From positions 1-42,263 of IMG/VR virus record IMGVR_UViG_3300025941_000048: a stretch of DNA of 42,263 nt; one strand, given 5' to 3'. Position numbers and translations under genes: made by a program. The notes under the pieces are model-generated. The model saw only the letters and a list, made by a program, of their open reading frames with translations, had not been told where the DNA came from and made no database searches. The stretch comes from a virus. Positions within the stretch are counted from its first letter, which is position 1, and the number at the start of each line of letters is the position of its first letter. This document shows, one piece after another, positions 7,612-16,760 of the stretch.

Positions 7612-10600
7612 ATGATCGACTGGAACCGCTGGCTGCCAGGCCTGGGCGACGAGCAGCCCGAGGACGACGACCCCGTCACGAAGACGCTCAGGGCGCTGGG
7701 CCAGGTGCCCGACCGCTCCGCGGCGGGAATATCGACGTTGTCGACATCGCTCGGCGACATCGGCCGCTCGGCGGGGCAGTCGGTGGTCGGCGCCGTCCAG
7801 GGCGCAGCAACGGCGGTCTCCGACGCCTACGCGGTCCCCACGGAGCAGCGGCCGCCGCAGTACAGCGGGCCGAGCTACAGCCAGCCGTCACTGGCTCCCG
7901 GTGAGCAGAGCACGGCCGAGCGGCTGCCTGGGATGGCGCAGGCGGGCATCGAGGGTGCGAGCGACATGCTCGGGGATCGCGGGGCCATGCTGGCGGGGCT
8001 CAAGCCGCCCCAGACCGCGATGGAGGTCATCGAGCAGGCGGCTCCCGCGCCCGTCAGAGGGTTGCAGATCGGCCGCGAGGCGCTCAGGGCAGCGGGTGGC
8101 GCCGCACTCGAGGCGGCCCCGCAGACGACCGAGCCCCTGTTCACGACGAACGAGATCCAGACGCCGCTCGGCACCATCCCGTCGATGACGGGGCCGACCC
8201 CGCAGCAGGCTGGGCGGTTCGTTGGCGAGGAACTGGCCGACCCGACCAACTACCTCAGCTTCGGCGCTGCTGGTCGGGCTGCGGATGCCCCCGTAGGTGC
8301 CGCGCTGAGTGCCGCTGGGCGTGGGCTGCGAGATGCGCCTGGTGTCGTGCGACGCGGCGCCAGCGCTGCCGTCGACGCCGTCAGTGGAGCACTCGACGAC
8401 AACGCAGGGCGCATGGCCGCCGCCGATGCCAGGATGGCTGAGCAGGGCAGCACGACGGCACCAGGGGTATTCGGGCTCTCGGGCATCGAGCCTGGCCGCC
8501 CCGAGGTTCAGGGCATGCGGCCGCGCATCATCCCTCCCGACGTGGCTGACCAGCTGGACATCCCGCTCAGGCTGCCCGAGGACCCGAGCGTCATCCGCGC
8601 CATCGAGGCCGCGGGGGGCACGGTGGACCCCGAGCGCGGGGTGACGCTGAACGTGATCCGTCACCAGGACCCCGAGGCCGCTGGCGGGGCGGCGACGCGC
8701 AGCATGACGTTCTACACGGCGGGGCCACCAGGGGCGCCGAGCGAGTACGCGCGGACGGGCACCGTCGGGCCGCAGGGCGTCGGCGGGCAGCAGCGCATCG
8801 AGGGGCCGACGCGGTTCCGGAATCCGCTGTTCATCAGCGACGCGCCAGGTGAGGCTCGGGGCTTTGATGACGCGATGCAGCAGATGGTGCCCGAGGGTGC
8901 GGGTAGCGGCCAGTTCGTGGTCAGGAATCGCCGCTCGGGAAATACTTCGCAGGCGTTCGCGTCAAGCGATGAGGCCCAGCGATACCTGGACGGCATGCCG
9001 GAAACCATCAGGACGGATCTCCAAGTGCGGGAGCGGCCCAATGCGCCCCCGCCGACCGCCTCGGAGGTCGAGGCCGGCATCCGCGCCGCCAAGCGCGCCG
9101 GCCCCGCAGGCTCGGCTGCGCGCGCAGAGGCCCTCAAGACGCTGGTGACGCGCTACGGCGGCGACGCCGACGTGATTGATGACCTGATCGAGCTCAGAGG
9201 CGCCGAGATGGGCGAGAGCGTCTACGCCGTCAAAGAGAACATCGTCGCCGGCAACGCCAGGCGGGCGGGGCACGACGGCGTGATCACACTGAAGCAGGGC
9301 ATCCCCGACTACGCGGCCATCAACGAGCACCCCGCGGTCGTGGCAGCCAATCAAGCGCTCCAGGACGCGAACGCTGCCGAGCGCGAGGCGCATCAGTGGG
9401 TCGACCTGTGGGAGTCGCGGCTGCGCCTGCACGGCCAGGGGTCGCGTGATGCCGCCGACGAGGGATGGGCGCGACTGCAACGGCTGGCTGAAAACGAGGG
9501 GCGGCGCACGCCCGTCGAGGCGCAATGGGTCGTTCAGAACAAGGCGGGACAGGCTGAGCAGCGCGCTCGCGATGCGGTGGCCGAGGTCAGAGCCGCCTGG
9601 CAGCAGGCCAGAGCCGAGCTGACGCCGCGCGAGATCACCGAGCTCGCCGACCCCCGCGAACTGCGGAACCCGACGCCTGGGACGCCGACCGCCGCGTTGA
9701 AGGCGGCGTACAAGCGGGCCAAGGATGCCGAGGCGCGCTTTAGCGACCTGTACCGTGGACCTCCGGCTGATGAGGAGGTGTTTGCCGCAGCGCGACGCGA
9801 GGTCGAGGAGGCCAACGCGGCGCTTGAAGCGCTGATGAACCAGACCGACACGGCGCCAGGCTACACCCTGCGCCCCGACATCCCAGCGCGTGCTGGAACC
9901 CCAGAGGCCGCCAGACGGGCTGAGCAGGCCGCCGAGGAGGCAGCGCACCAGGCTCGCCTTGATGCCGCGTTCAACCATCCCGATGTCCAGGCTGCCGGCC
10001 AGCGGGTGGGTGCGGCCGAGGAGGCGCTGAAGCAGGCCAGGGCGAGCGGAGACTCCGCAGCGATGGCCGCGGCCTACGCCGAGCGGGACGCTGCCTACGC
10101 CGAGCATGCGCGGCTCCAGCGCGAGGCGTTTCAGGCTGGGGGCGTCGCCAACGCCAGCGCGGGCGCTGCTCCTCGCGTCCCAGGCACAGGCGTCCTGCCA
10201 GCGGTGAACCGCGCGCTCTCGGAGGGCATCGCGGGCGGCGTCGGCGGCGCGGTGATCGAGCAGGGCCGCAACCCCGACGAGGACCCCAGGACGGCAGCAG
10301 CGCGAGGGTTCGCCGCGGGCGCCGTCGGGTTCCCGCTGGCGACCAGAGCAGCCAGAGGTGCAGCCAGGCTGGCGGGGCGCGGCGTTGATATGGGCGGCGG
10401 CGCTCGGATCGGGCTTGGTGATGTGCCACCGAGCAAGCTCAGGGAGCCAACGCTGCCGGGGATGGAGGCGCCGTACGTGCGCCAGACCATCCCCGACGTC
10501 TCGGACGTGCCGAACCGACCGCCCGTGCTCGGCGACGTGCCGCCATCGGCGATCCGCCAGCCAGGGCTGCCAGGGATGGGGCCCGCGCCGCCGCGGCCGA

Positions 10601-12465
10601 TCGGCGAGGAGCTCGCGGACCTGCCGATGCCTGGCATGATGCCATCGCTTCCGAGTGTCCAGAAATCGCTCACCGCGGCCGAGGAGCGCGCGGCCAGCAT
10701 GCAGGCGCGAGGACTCACGCCGCCGTCGGCCTGGGACTGGATCAAGCAGGCTGGCTACTCGGGCATCTTCGGCCCAGCGACGCTCGTCGGCAACGTCACG
10801 GCGGGCGTGGTCGACACGGGGTTGGCGCAGGTCAAAGAGGCCACCAGGGCCCTCACGATGCGCCAGGGCGGGCGCTACGGGGCGCAGGCGAAGGCCCAGC
10901 TCCAGGCCGTTCCCGAGGCGCTGGAGGGGCTCAAGGCTATCGCCTTCGGCCAGGGCGGGTCAGCGGGGGCGGCCGCGCGCTCTGGGGGATCGCAGGGCAC
11001 GGCCAACCTCTCCGAGCGCGTCGTCAACCCCGTGGCCCATGTCGCCGCCCGTCTGATGGAGAAACCAGGCGAGATCCTGGCCGAGGCGCCTGACGCCGTC
11101 TTCCGCCCGATCTTCAACGCGCAGGGTATGCAGCGTGAGGCGGACAGGATCGCGCACGAGCTCGGGCATCGCGGCCAGCAGGCAGCGCAGACGACCGAGC
11201 AGTTGATGCAGGATGCCCGCTCAGCCAGAGCCAACCCCAACCAGCCGCTGGTCTCCGCCGAGGCGCGGCGGATTGTCGACGCAGGGAAGGCCTACGCCGA
11301 CGAGATGGGCTACAAGGGCGACCCTGGCGGGCTTGCGACGTGGATCGGCGACCTCTCGAAGCGCGACGATGCCGCGGGCGTCGCCGCCTCGTTCCTGTTC
11401 CCGTTCTCGAGGACGCCTGGCAACATCGCCATCGCCGCGGCCAGGAGCACTCCAGGCATCGGCCTGCTCCCAGGGGTCCGCCGGGGGCGGCCGGTCAAGA
11501 GTTTCGACGTCATCTACGACCAGGCCTTTGGGACACTGGCGGCCTCCGGACTCGCGGCCTACGCCGCGTCGGGTGGCATCACGGGCTCGGGACCCGCGAG
11601 CAAGCCTGAGCGCGACGCGATGGTGGCCCAGGGCTGGCAGCCACGGTCGACACTGGTGGCGGGCCACTACATCCCCAATCGGGCATTCGGGAAACTTCAG
11701 CCGATGCTCGATGCGATCGGCGAGTCGCACGACGCGCTGGCGTACCGCAAGCCCGACCAGTCGGCGTCGGCGTTTGCCACCGACGCCGTCAAGCGGCTCG
11801 GGAAGATTGCAACCGATCAGGTCGGACTCTCGGGATTAGCCGACGTCTTCGACCTGATCGACGGCTTCGGCGCCCAGGCGCCAGGGCTGGTTGGGCGCTC
11901 GATCACGCGCTACACGCCGTTTGGCGGCGTCATCCGCGCCGCGGCGCAGGCGATCGACCCGAACGCTAGAAAGCCCGAAACGTGGGATCAGGCGGGCTTC
12001 TCCGAGGCCACGCGCCAGCAGGTCGAGCAGAGCATCCCAGGCTTGCGCGGCGACGTGCCAGCGGCCCAGGACGTGCTCGGGCGCGACGCCCCGAACCCCC
12101 AGCAGGGATGGGGCGCGCTCATTCCGAAGACGACGACGGTCAAAGACGATCCGACGATCCGTGCGTATCAGGAGTCGGGCGTCCCGCTCAGCGGGCCACC
12201 AGATACGGTCGACGGCGTGGCCTTGACGCCCGCGCAGCAGCGGCGGTATCAGGCCGTCAGAGGGCAGGAGATCCAACGACTGACGGGGCCACTGATCGCT
12301 CGAGCCGAGTGGGCCACGATGGCGCCTGAAACACGGAAGATGCTCTTGACGACGATGCTGGACACCGCTCGGACGCTCGCCGAGGTCGCGGTCGCTCAAG
12401 AAGGCGGGCAGGCGTTTTCCGAGGGGCGGACGAAGGCCATCCTCGACAAGGCACAAGGGCGCTAA
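7612..12465 (+). CDS. Giant internal/ejection virion protein (1617 aa)
   Basis: The largest gene in the genome. The ATG at 7612 follows GGAG at the right distance, preferred over the TTG at 7591. The protein is Ala/Gly/Pro-rich with long helical stretches of charged coiled coil (about residues 580-870), a Gly/Pro region with two near-copies of GDVPPSxxRxPxLPGM (about 940-1000), and a C-terminal part with hydrophobic helices (YSGIFGPATLVGNVTAGVVD; later SFDVIYDQAFGTLAASGLAAYAA). Giant proteins of this kind are carried inside podovirus heads and injected to build a channel across the envelope. This role is inferred from size, composition and neighbours. A tape measure is the alternative, but its place before the capsid gene argues against that. 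Confidence 0.78.
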   Translation: MIDWNRWLPGLGDEQPEDDDPVTKTLRALGQVPDRSAAGISTLSTSLGDIGRSAGQSVVGAVQGAATAVSDAYAVPTEQRPPQYSGPSYSQPSLAPGEQSTAERLPGMAQAGIEGASDMLGDRGAMLAGLKPPQTAMEVIEQAAPAPVRGLQIGREALRAAGGAALEAAPQTTEPLFTTNEIQTPLGTIPSMTGPTPQQAGRFVGEELADPTNYLSFGAAGRAADAPVGAALSAAGRGLRDAPGVVRRGASAAVDAVSGALDDNAGRMAAADARMAEQGSTTAPGVFGLSGIEPGRPEVQGMRPRIIPPDVADQLDIPLRLPEDPSVIRAIEAAGGTVDPERGVTLNVIRHQDPEAAGGAATRSMTFYTAGPPGAPSEYARTGTVGPQGVGGQQRIEGPTRFRNPLFISDAPGEARGFDDAMQQMVPEGAGSGQFVVRNRRSGNTSQAFASSDEAQRYLDGMPETIRTDLQVRERPNAPPPTASEVEAGIRAAKRAGPAGSAARAEALKTLVTRYGGDADVIDDLIELRGAEMGESVYAVKENIVAGNARRAGHDGVITLKQGIPDYAAINEHPAVVAANQALQDANAAEREAHQWVDLWESRLRLHGQGSRDAADEGWARLQRLAENEGRRTPVEAQWVVQNKAGQAEQRARDAVAEVRAAWQQARAELTPREITELADPRELRNPTPGTPTAALKAAYKRAKDAEARFSDLYRGPPADEEVFAAARREVEEANAALEALMNQTDTAPGYTLRPDIPARAGTPEAARRAEQAAEEAAHQARLDAAFNHPDVQAAGQRVGAAEEALKQARASGDSAAMAAAYAERDAAYAEHARLQREAFQAGGVANASAGAAPRVPGTGVLPAVNRALSEGIAGGVGGAVIEQGRNPDEDPRTAAARGFAAGAVGFPLATRAARGAARLAGRGVDMGGGARIGLGDVPPSKLREPTLPGMEAPYVRQTIPDVSDVPNRPPVLGDVPPSAIRQPGLPGMGPAPPRPIGEELADLPMPGMMPSLPSVQKSLTAAEERAASMQARGLTPPSAWDWIKQAGYSGIFGPATLVGNVTAGVVDTGLAQVKEATRALTMRQGGRYGAQAKAQLQAVPEALEGLKAIAFGQGGSAGAAARSGGSQGTANLSERVVNPVAHVAARLMEKPGEILAEAPDAVFRPIFNAQGMQREADRIAHELGHRGQQAAQTTEQLMQDARSARANPNQPLVSAEARRIVDAGKAYADEMGYKGDPGGLATWIGDLSKRDDAAGVAASFLFPFSRTPGNIAIAAARSTPGIGLLPGVRRGRPVKSFDVIYDQAFGTLAASGLAAYAASGGITGSGPASKPERDAMVAQGWQPRSTLVAGHYIPNRAFGKLQPMLDAIGESHDALAYRKPDQSASAFATDAVKRLGKIATDQVGLSGLADVFDLIDGFGAQAPGLVGRSITRYTPFGGVIRAAAQAIDPNARKPETWDQAGFSEATRQQVEQSIPGLRGDVPAAQDVLGRDAPNPQQGWGALIPKTTTVKDDPTIRAYQESGVPLSGPPDTVDGVALTPAQQRRYQAVRGQEIQRLTGPLIARAEWATMAPETRKMLLTTMLDTARTLAEVAVAQEGGQAFSEGRTKAILDKAQGR

Positions 12466-12477
12466 GGGAGGCACGAC

Positions 12478-14256
12478 GTGGCGATCATCTTCAGCCCTGG
12501 GCAGGTCGTGGCCCAGCCCGACTGGGAGGCGCTGGTCAGGCAGCACGGGGGCGACAAGCCCGCCGTCAGGCGATCTCGCACTGAGGCAGAGATCAAAGCC
12601 GCGGCGTTAGCCGGCGAGGACGACCCCGCCGCGATGCAGAACCCGATCTACCGCTCGTATCTGGAGGACGGCTCGTACGTCGAGTACCGCACGGCGCCGA
12701 ACGGCACCGACTACCAGATCGTCGACTACAAGCCGTCGGCGACATTCACGCAGGCCCAGACGAAGGCGGCCGCGGCAGCTCCTGAGAACCAGACGCCACA
12801 GCAGCAGAACGAGGTGATCCTGAACCAGCAGCGCGCGAAGAACGCGGCGCTGCCGCCCGGGCAGGACCCGCGCTACGAAACCGACCAGGAGCGAGCGACC
12901 AGGGCCGACGCCACGATCAAGGCACAGGGCGCCGCAGCCGAGACCGCGCGCAAGGAGGCCGAGGCCAAAGCGGAGGCGAACAAGCCCAAGGTCGTTCCAG
13001 GCACGCTGAACACGACCTCGCCGAACGTGGCCGCGGAGCAGCCCGACGGCTCGATCAAGTGGGTCCCGAACCCCAACTACCAGAAGCCGAACGCGCAGCC
13101 GATCAGCATCCCTGGCAACCCGCGCTACATCTGGTGGGACGACGGCCCAGGGACGACGCCGCGTCGAGAGAAGAACCCCGACTACGTCAAGCCGTCGAAG
13201 CTGATACCGCACCCGTCCGACCCGACGAAGATGGTCAACGTCACCGAGGACGATGCGGGCAACCCTGTGATCCTGCCCGTCAACGACCAGACGGTCATCA
13301 AGCCCGCCGACCTGCCCGTCCTGCAAGCCAAGTACGGCGAGATCGCCCAGGGGCTCGGCGCCTTAGCGCAGGACCTCAACAGCCGCTACGCCCGCGGCGA
13401 GATCACCGAGAAGCAGAAGAACGATGCCTTTACGGCGGCGCACCAGCAGGCCTCGACCCAGGTTGCCGAGATCAATAGCATCCTGGACACCTCGAAGGCG
13501 ATCTGGTCGGGCGAGCTCACCCAGCGCGGCCAGAGCCTGAACGAGACGCAGAGCCGTCGGAGCTACGCCCAGGGCATCTTCGACCGCTCGGCGGCGACGG
13601 GCATGGGGATCGCGACCTCGGCGGGGCCTGGGCACGGACGCGAGATCGCCGCGGGGGTCGGGGCGCTGATGAACATCGGCCAGCAGTACGCCCAGGGCAT
13701 GGGCGGGTTCAAGGAGTCGCCCGAGATCCCGCTGCCAGCTGCCCTCCAGCAGGCGCGGGGGATCGGGCTGCCTGGGTACGGTGGGCCAGCTCCGGGCCCC
13801 CCAGGAGCGCCACCAGCTCCGTCCGCTGGGGGTCCGAATGCCATCGGGGTTGGCGCCATCGGGGCCATCCCAGCGCCAGGAGCGCCACCAGCACCACCGT
13901 TGGGCATCTCCAACACCACCGACGCGGGCGGGGTGCCGAGAGTCAAGACGCCCGCATCGGCGACCAACGCCCCGCCGATGATGCCCCAGGCCGCTCCCCC
14001 AGGGCAGAACCCGCTGCCCTGGGGCCCCGCCGTCGGGGAGATGGGTGCCCATCTCCAGGGGGCGCAGCACTTCGCTGGCTCGCCCGTGGCCGCGGGCGGG
14101 CTCGGCGTGTACGACCCGACGCCTGATGTCCAGCAGATGATCGGCGACGGCGCTGACCCGACCTGGGCCGAGGCCGTCAGACGGGCCGCCGCTGAGGTCA
14201 GCCAGCCAGGGTACGCCTGGCAGCGGTTCCAGCAGCCCGCGTCGCGCGTCGGCTGA
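12478..14256 (+). CDS. Putative virion protein, Pro/Gly-rich C-terminus (592 aa)
   Basis: Starts with GTG after a strong GGGAGG, 12 bases behind the giant protein. Its N-terminal 100 residues contain aromatic beta-like segments (YVEYRTAPNGTDYQIVDY). A Lys/Ala/Gln-rich helix (about 90-170), a Pro/Asn-rich segment (PNYQKPNAQ, PDYVKPSKL), a helical core (about 285-400) and a long disordered Pro/Gly/Ala tail follow. I recognise no family. Placement suggests a companion of the internal proteins. A hairpin (14257-14275) lies just behind the stop. Confidence 0.7.
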   Translation: MAIIFSPGQVVAQPDWEALVRQHGGDKPAVRRSRTEAEIKAAALAGEDDPAAMQNPIYRSYLEDGSYVEYRTAPNGTDYQIVDYKPSATFTQAQTKAAAAAPENQTPQQQNEVILNQQRAKNAALPPGQDPRYETDQERATRADATIKAQGAAAETARKEAEAKAEANKPKVVPGTLNTTSPNVAAEQPDGSIKWVPNPNYQKPNAQPISIPGNPRYIWWDDGPGTTPRREKNPDYVKPSKLIPHPSDPTKMVNVTEDDAGNPVILPVNDQTVIKPADLPVLQAKYGEIAQGLGALAQDLNSRYARGEITEKQKNDAFTAAHQQASTQVAEINSILDTSKAIWSGELTQRGQSLNETQSRRSYAQGIFDRSAATGMGIATSAGPGHGREIAAGVGALMNIGQQYAQGMGGFKESPEIPLPAALQQARGIGLPGYGGPAPGPPGAPPAPSAGGPNAIGVGAIGAIPAPGAPPAPPLGISNTTDAGGVPRVKTPASATNAPPMMPQAAPPGQNPLPWGPAVGEMGAHLQGAQHFAGSPVAAGGLGVYDPTPDVQQMIGDGADPTWAEAVRRAAAEVSQPGYAWQRFQQPASRVG

Positions 14257-14289
14257 GCAGCACAGCGCCTGCTGCGTGAGAGGAGTCCG
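14257..14289 (+). promoter_or_regulatory. Hairpin plus Shine-Dalgarno leader of the 14290 gene
   Basis: A perfect 6-bp hairpin, GCAGCA (14257-14262) and TGCTGC (14270-14275), with a 7-base loop, is followed by GTGAGAGGAGTCCG and the ATG. No T-run follows, so it is not an intrinsic terminator. It matches the hairpin-then-Shine-Dalgarno pattern seen in front of other genes of this phage. Confidence 0.55.
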
Positions 14290-14553
14290 ATGCCCGAGAT
14301 CATCGTCCCCGCCGCCACCACAGCGAGCGAGCGTGCGTACGAGGGCGCGCTCCTCGACACCCGTCGGCGGATGGCCCTCGCCGCCCTGATCGCCGGGGCC
14401 GCCGCGCTGATCGTTGCGCTGATCTTCGCCCTCGCCGTGCTCTGGTTGATCCTCAGCACCCCGAAGGCCACAGGATTCGACGCCGATGGCGTGCGCTGCT
14501 ACCGTGCGGCTCACGAGATGAGCTGCATCAAAACGGCTGAGCCAGCGCGATGA
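14290..14553 (+). CDS. Small single-pass membrane protein (87 aa)
   Basis: One clear membrane segment at about residues 31-58 (ALIAGAAALIVALIFALAVL) lies between a basic N-terminal flank (DTRRR) and a short C-terminal tail with two cysteines (GVRCYRA, MSCIKT). The orientation is probably cytoplasmic N-terminus by the positive-inside rule. It overlaps the next gene by four bases (ATGA), which indicates coupled translation. The function is unknown; a virion or envelope-associated accessory is possible. Confidence 0.7.
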   Translation: MPEIIVPAATTASERAYEGALLDTRRRMALAALIAGAAALIVALIFALAVLWLILSTPKATGFDADGVRCYRAAHEMSCIKTAEPAR

Positions 14554-14708
14554 CGGCCGAGCTGGAGGTCTGGCGGTGTCCGCGCTGCCCGACCGTCCTG
14601 GCGAAGGTCCTGCTGGTGCCAGGCTCCGTCGTTGAAATTCGCTGCAAGCGGTGCGGGATGTTCTGCCGCCTCGAGAAAGCCGAGGAGCGTGTCGTCACCC
14701 ACCGCTAA
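14550..14708 (+). CDS. Com-like zinc-ribbon protein (52 aa)
   Basis: A tiny gene whose ATG overlaps the preceding stop (ATGA). The protein reads WRCPRCPTVLAKVL, then VVEIRCKRCGMFCRLE: two CxxC knuckles about 20 residues apart, with the IRCKRCG second knuckle characteristic of the Com family. In phage Mu, Com binds mom mRNA and activates its translation. Many phages carry Com-like ribbons in late regions. Here there is no mom-like gene nearby, and the next gene downstream has a long structured leader (14709-14797), so an RNA-binding regulatory role is attractive but inferred. Confidence 0.72.
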   Translation: MTAELEVWRCPRCPTVLAKVLLVPGSVVEIRCKRCGMFCRLEKAEERVVTHR

Positions 14709-14797
14709 CAGCGGTGCTATACTCGCGCCAACGAGAAGAGATGGCCCACCCCGAGGCCCACAAGACCGCCTGACGGTCGTTCTGTGGGCCTCGTTGC
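14709..14797 (+). promoter_or_regulatory. Extended -10 promoter and long structured leader before the scaffold gene
   Basis: TGC-TATACT (extended -10 at 14718-14723) is followed by GAGAAGAG and an 11-codon open frame (14741-14773, MAHPEAHKTA, then TGA). A long hairpin overlaps this frame: outer arms GAGGCCCACA (14753-14762) and TGTGGGCCTC (14783-14792), inner arms GACCG (14764-14768) and CGGTC (14774-14778). The small frame stops in the loop. The scaffold ATG (14798) comes six bases after the outer arm and has no Shine-Dalgarno of its own, so its translation may depend on the upstream frame or on unfolding. There is no T-run, so a terminator is unlikely. Confidence 0.6.
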
Positions 14798-15760
14798 ATG
14801 TCATCGCCAGACCAGTCCCCCGCCTCCGAGCCCATCGCATCGCCCCCAGGCAGCCCGCCCGCTGCCGCGTCTGAGCCCGCACGGGAACGCCCAGGCCTCA
14901 ACACGCTTGCTGAGGCCTTCCGGAGCGCGCCTGATGCGTTGAAGGACCGCGGAGCCAATGGGAAGCCCAGAGGCGATGCAGCAGGGCAGGAGCCGTCCGA
15001 GGAATCCAGCGGTGCCGAGGGTTCGGCGCCGCCGTCGAAGCCGGACGGCAGCGCGAGCCTGACATCTCAGGCTGGGGACATCCCACCATCGCGCAGGGGC
15101 GCCGCGGCGAAGATTTCGGAGCAGCAGTCCGAGATCGAGCGGCTGGTCGCCGAGCGCGAAGCCGAGAAAGCCAGGACCGCCGAGGTCGAGTCGCGCGTCC
15201 GCGCCCAGGACGAGGCGCGTGAAACGGCTCGCCGCGCGGCCTTGTCTCGGATCGGCGACGACCAGGAGTTCGCGCAGCTCTCGGCCAAGCGGATGCGTGG
15301 CGAGGTCCTGTCCTACGAGGACGACGAGAAGCTGTCCTCGATGCTGGCCTGGCGCGAGCACGCGGCCGACCTCTGGGAGATGACCGACCGCGCCCACAAG
15401 ACCCAGCTGGCTCGGGCCGTCTCTGACCGCGTCGAGCGCTACAGCCTGGACAAGGACGTGGCCTACAACGCGCCGCTGCCCGAGCTCCTCGACCACGCCG
15501 TCTCGGTCACCGAGGCCCGCGTCAAGAAGGAGCAGGCCAACGTCATCGCCGAGCTGAAGGCCGAGCTGCGGGGACTGCGCACCAGGGGTGCTGCAGCGTC
15601 GTCGCCGACGGTCGGTGGGGCATCTGATGGGTCCGACGGGCGGATGCCCGCCGATGGCGCGTCGCCGCTGGACTGGTTCAAGGCGGGAGCGAGACAGCAG
15701 GAGGCCGCCGCTGCTGCGGGCGGTCAGCGGAACGGCGCCACGGGGCGACCCAGGCGCTAG
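14798..15760 (+). CDS. Capsid scaffolding-like protein (320 aa)
   Basis: Placed immediately before the major capsid gene. It has the usual build of a scaffold: a disordered Ser/Pro/Ala-rich N-terminus (1-100), a long charged coiled coil (SEQQSEIERLVAEREAEKAR, about 110-160), helical segments with RHAL-like repeats (160-265), a Gly/Ser linker and a basic C-terminus (GQRNGATGRPRR), as in scaffold capsid-binding tails. It would direct procapsid assembly and leave before packaging. No protease domain is visible. The start is the least certain part because no ribosome binding site precedes it. Confidence 0.78.
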   Translation: MSSPDQSPASEPIASPPGSPPAAASEPARERPGLNTLAEAFRSAPDALKDRGANGKPRGDAAGQEPSEESSGAEGSAPPSKPDGSASLTSQAGDIPPSRRGAAAKISEQQSEIERLVAEREAEKARTAEVESRVRAQDEARETARRAALSRIGDDQEFAQLSAKRMRGEVLSYEDDEKLSSMLAWREHAADLWEMTDRAHKTQLARAVSDRVERYSLDKDVAYNAPLPELLDHAVSVTEARVKKEQANVIAELKAELRGLRTRGAAASSPTVGGASDGSDGRMPADGASPLDWFKAGARQQEAAAAAGGQRNGATGRPRR

Positions 15761-15776
15761 CTGACAGGAGAACACG

Positions 15777-16745
15777 GTGGCAGGGACTCTCGCTGACCTG
15801 GCGGTGATGTCGTCCGACGCCTACGAGCGCGGCGTCATCGAGCGGTTCAAGCTCACGAGCGACTTCATCCAGCTGTTGCCCCAGAAGACGATCAAGGGCA
15901 CGACCTACAAGTACCGCGTCGAGGAGGTCGCGCCTGGCGTGAGCTGGCGCGACGTGAACCAGGGCTACCCCGAGTCGACGGGCGTGATCGCGCCGCGCAT
16001 CGAGTCGACCATGATCGTCGGCGGCGACGTCTTCATCGACAACGCGCTGCTCAAGAACCAGCGCACGGGTGGCGACGCGCTCGACCTCAAGGCCGAGCAA
16101 TACGACCTCAAGGCGCGAGCCCTCGCCCGTGAGATGGAACGGGCCTACTTCGAGGGGGATGACCTGGTCAACCCGTCGGAGATGCCTGGGCTGCGGCGCC
16201 GACTGACGGGCAACCAGGTCATCAACGTCGCGACGGCGGGCGGGGCGCTGACGCTCCCGCTGGTCGACCAGCTGCTCGACGCGCTCGACCTGGCGATTGG
16301 GACGCCCCATCTGTTCATGTCGAAGCAGGTGCGACGGAAGTTGACGACGCTGGCGCTGACCCAGGGCAACAGCGTGAACATCACCTACGACAGTGTCAAC
16401 GAGGTGGGCAGGGTCATCGAGAGGTACGCGGGCGCCCCAATCCACATCGTCGAGGATGGCTGGGACGGCGCGAGCCTGCTGGTCGCGGACGAGGACCCTG
16501 GCGACGGCACCGCCGACACCACGTCGATCTACGCCGTGATCTTCGACGAGCAGATGGGCGTCTGCGGCCTGATCTCGGGCGGCGACGGCGACCCGCTGGT
16601 CTCGGTCCGAGAAGTCGGCGAGACGACCGCTTCGGGGTCTGGCAACCCGCCAGGCATCCTCGGGCGGATTGAGTGCTACCCAGGTCTCATGATCAAGAGC
16701 CCCAGGGCTGCTGCTCGTCTGCGCGGCATTCTGCCAGCTGCCTGA
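15777..16745 (+). CDS. Major capsid protein, HK97-fold type (322 aa)
   Basis: Starts with GTG after GGAGAACAC. The length, N-terminal helix (DAYERGVIERFKLTSDFIQL), E-loop-like region (YRVEEVAPGVSWRDVNQGYP), spine-helix-like segment (KAEQYDLKARALAREMERA) and the A-domain pattern LFMSKQVRRKL ... IHIVEDGW are all usual for small HK97-fold capsid proteins that need a separate scaffold. It follows the scaffold gene directly. About 300-400 copies would form the shell. Assignment is by pattern and position; a structural comparison would settle it. Confidence 0.85.
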   Translation: MAGTLADLAVMSSDAYERGVIERFKLTSDFIQLLPQKTIKGTTYKYRVEEVAPGVSWRDVNQGYPESTGVIAPRIESTMIVGGDVFIDNALLKNQRTGGDALDLKAEQYDLKARALAREMERAYFEGDDLVNPSEMPGLRRRLTGNQVINVATAGGALTLPLVDQLLDALDLAIGTPHLFMSKQVRRKLTTLALTQGNSVNITYDSVNEVGRVIERYAGAPIHIVEDGWDGASLLVADEDPGDGTADTTSIYAVIFDEQMGVCGLISGGDGDPLVSVREVGETTASGSGNPPGILGRIECYPGLMIKSPRAAARLRGILPAA

Positions 16746-16760
16746 TCTGGAGTGATGCTC

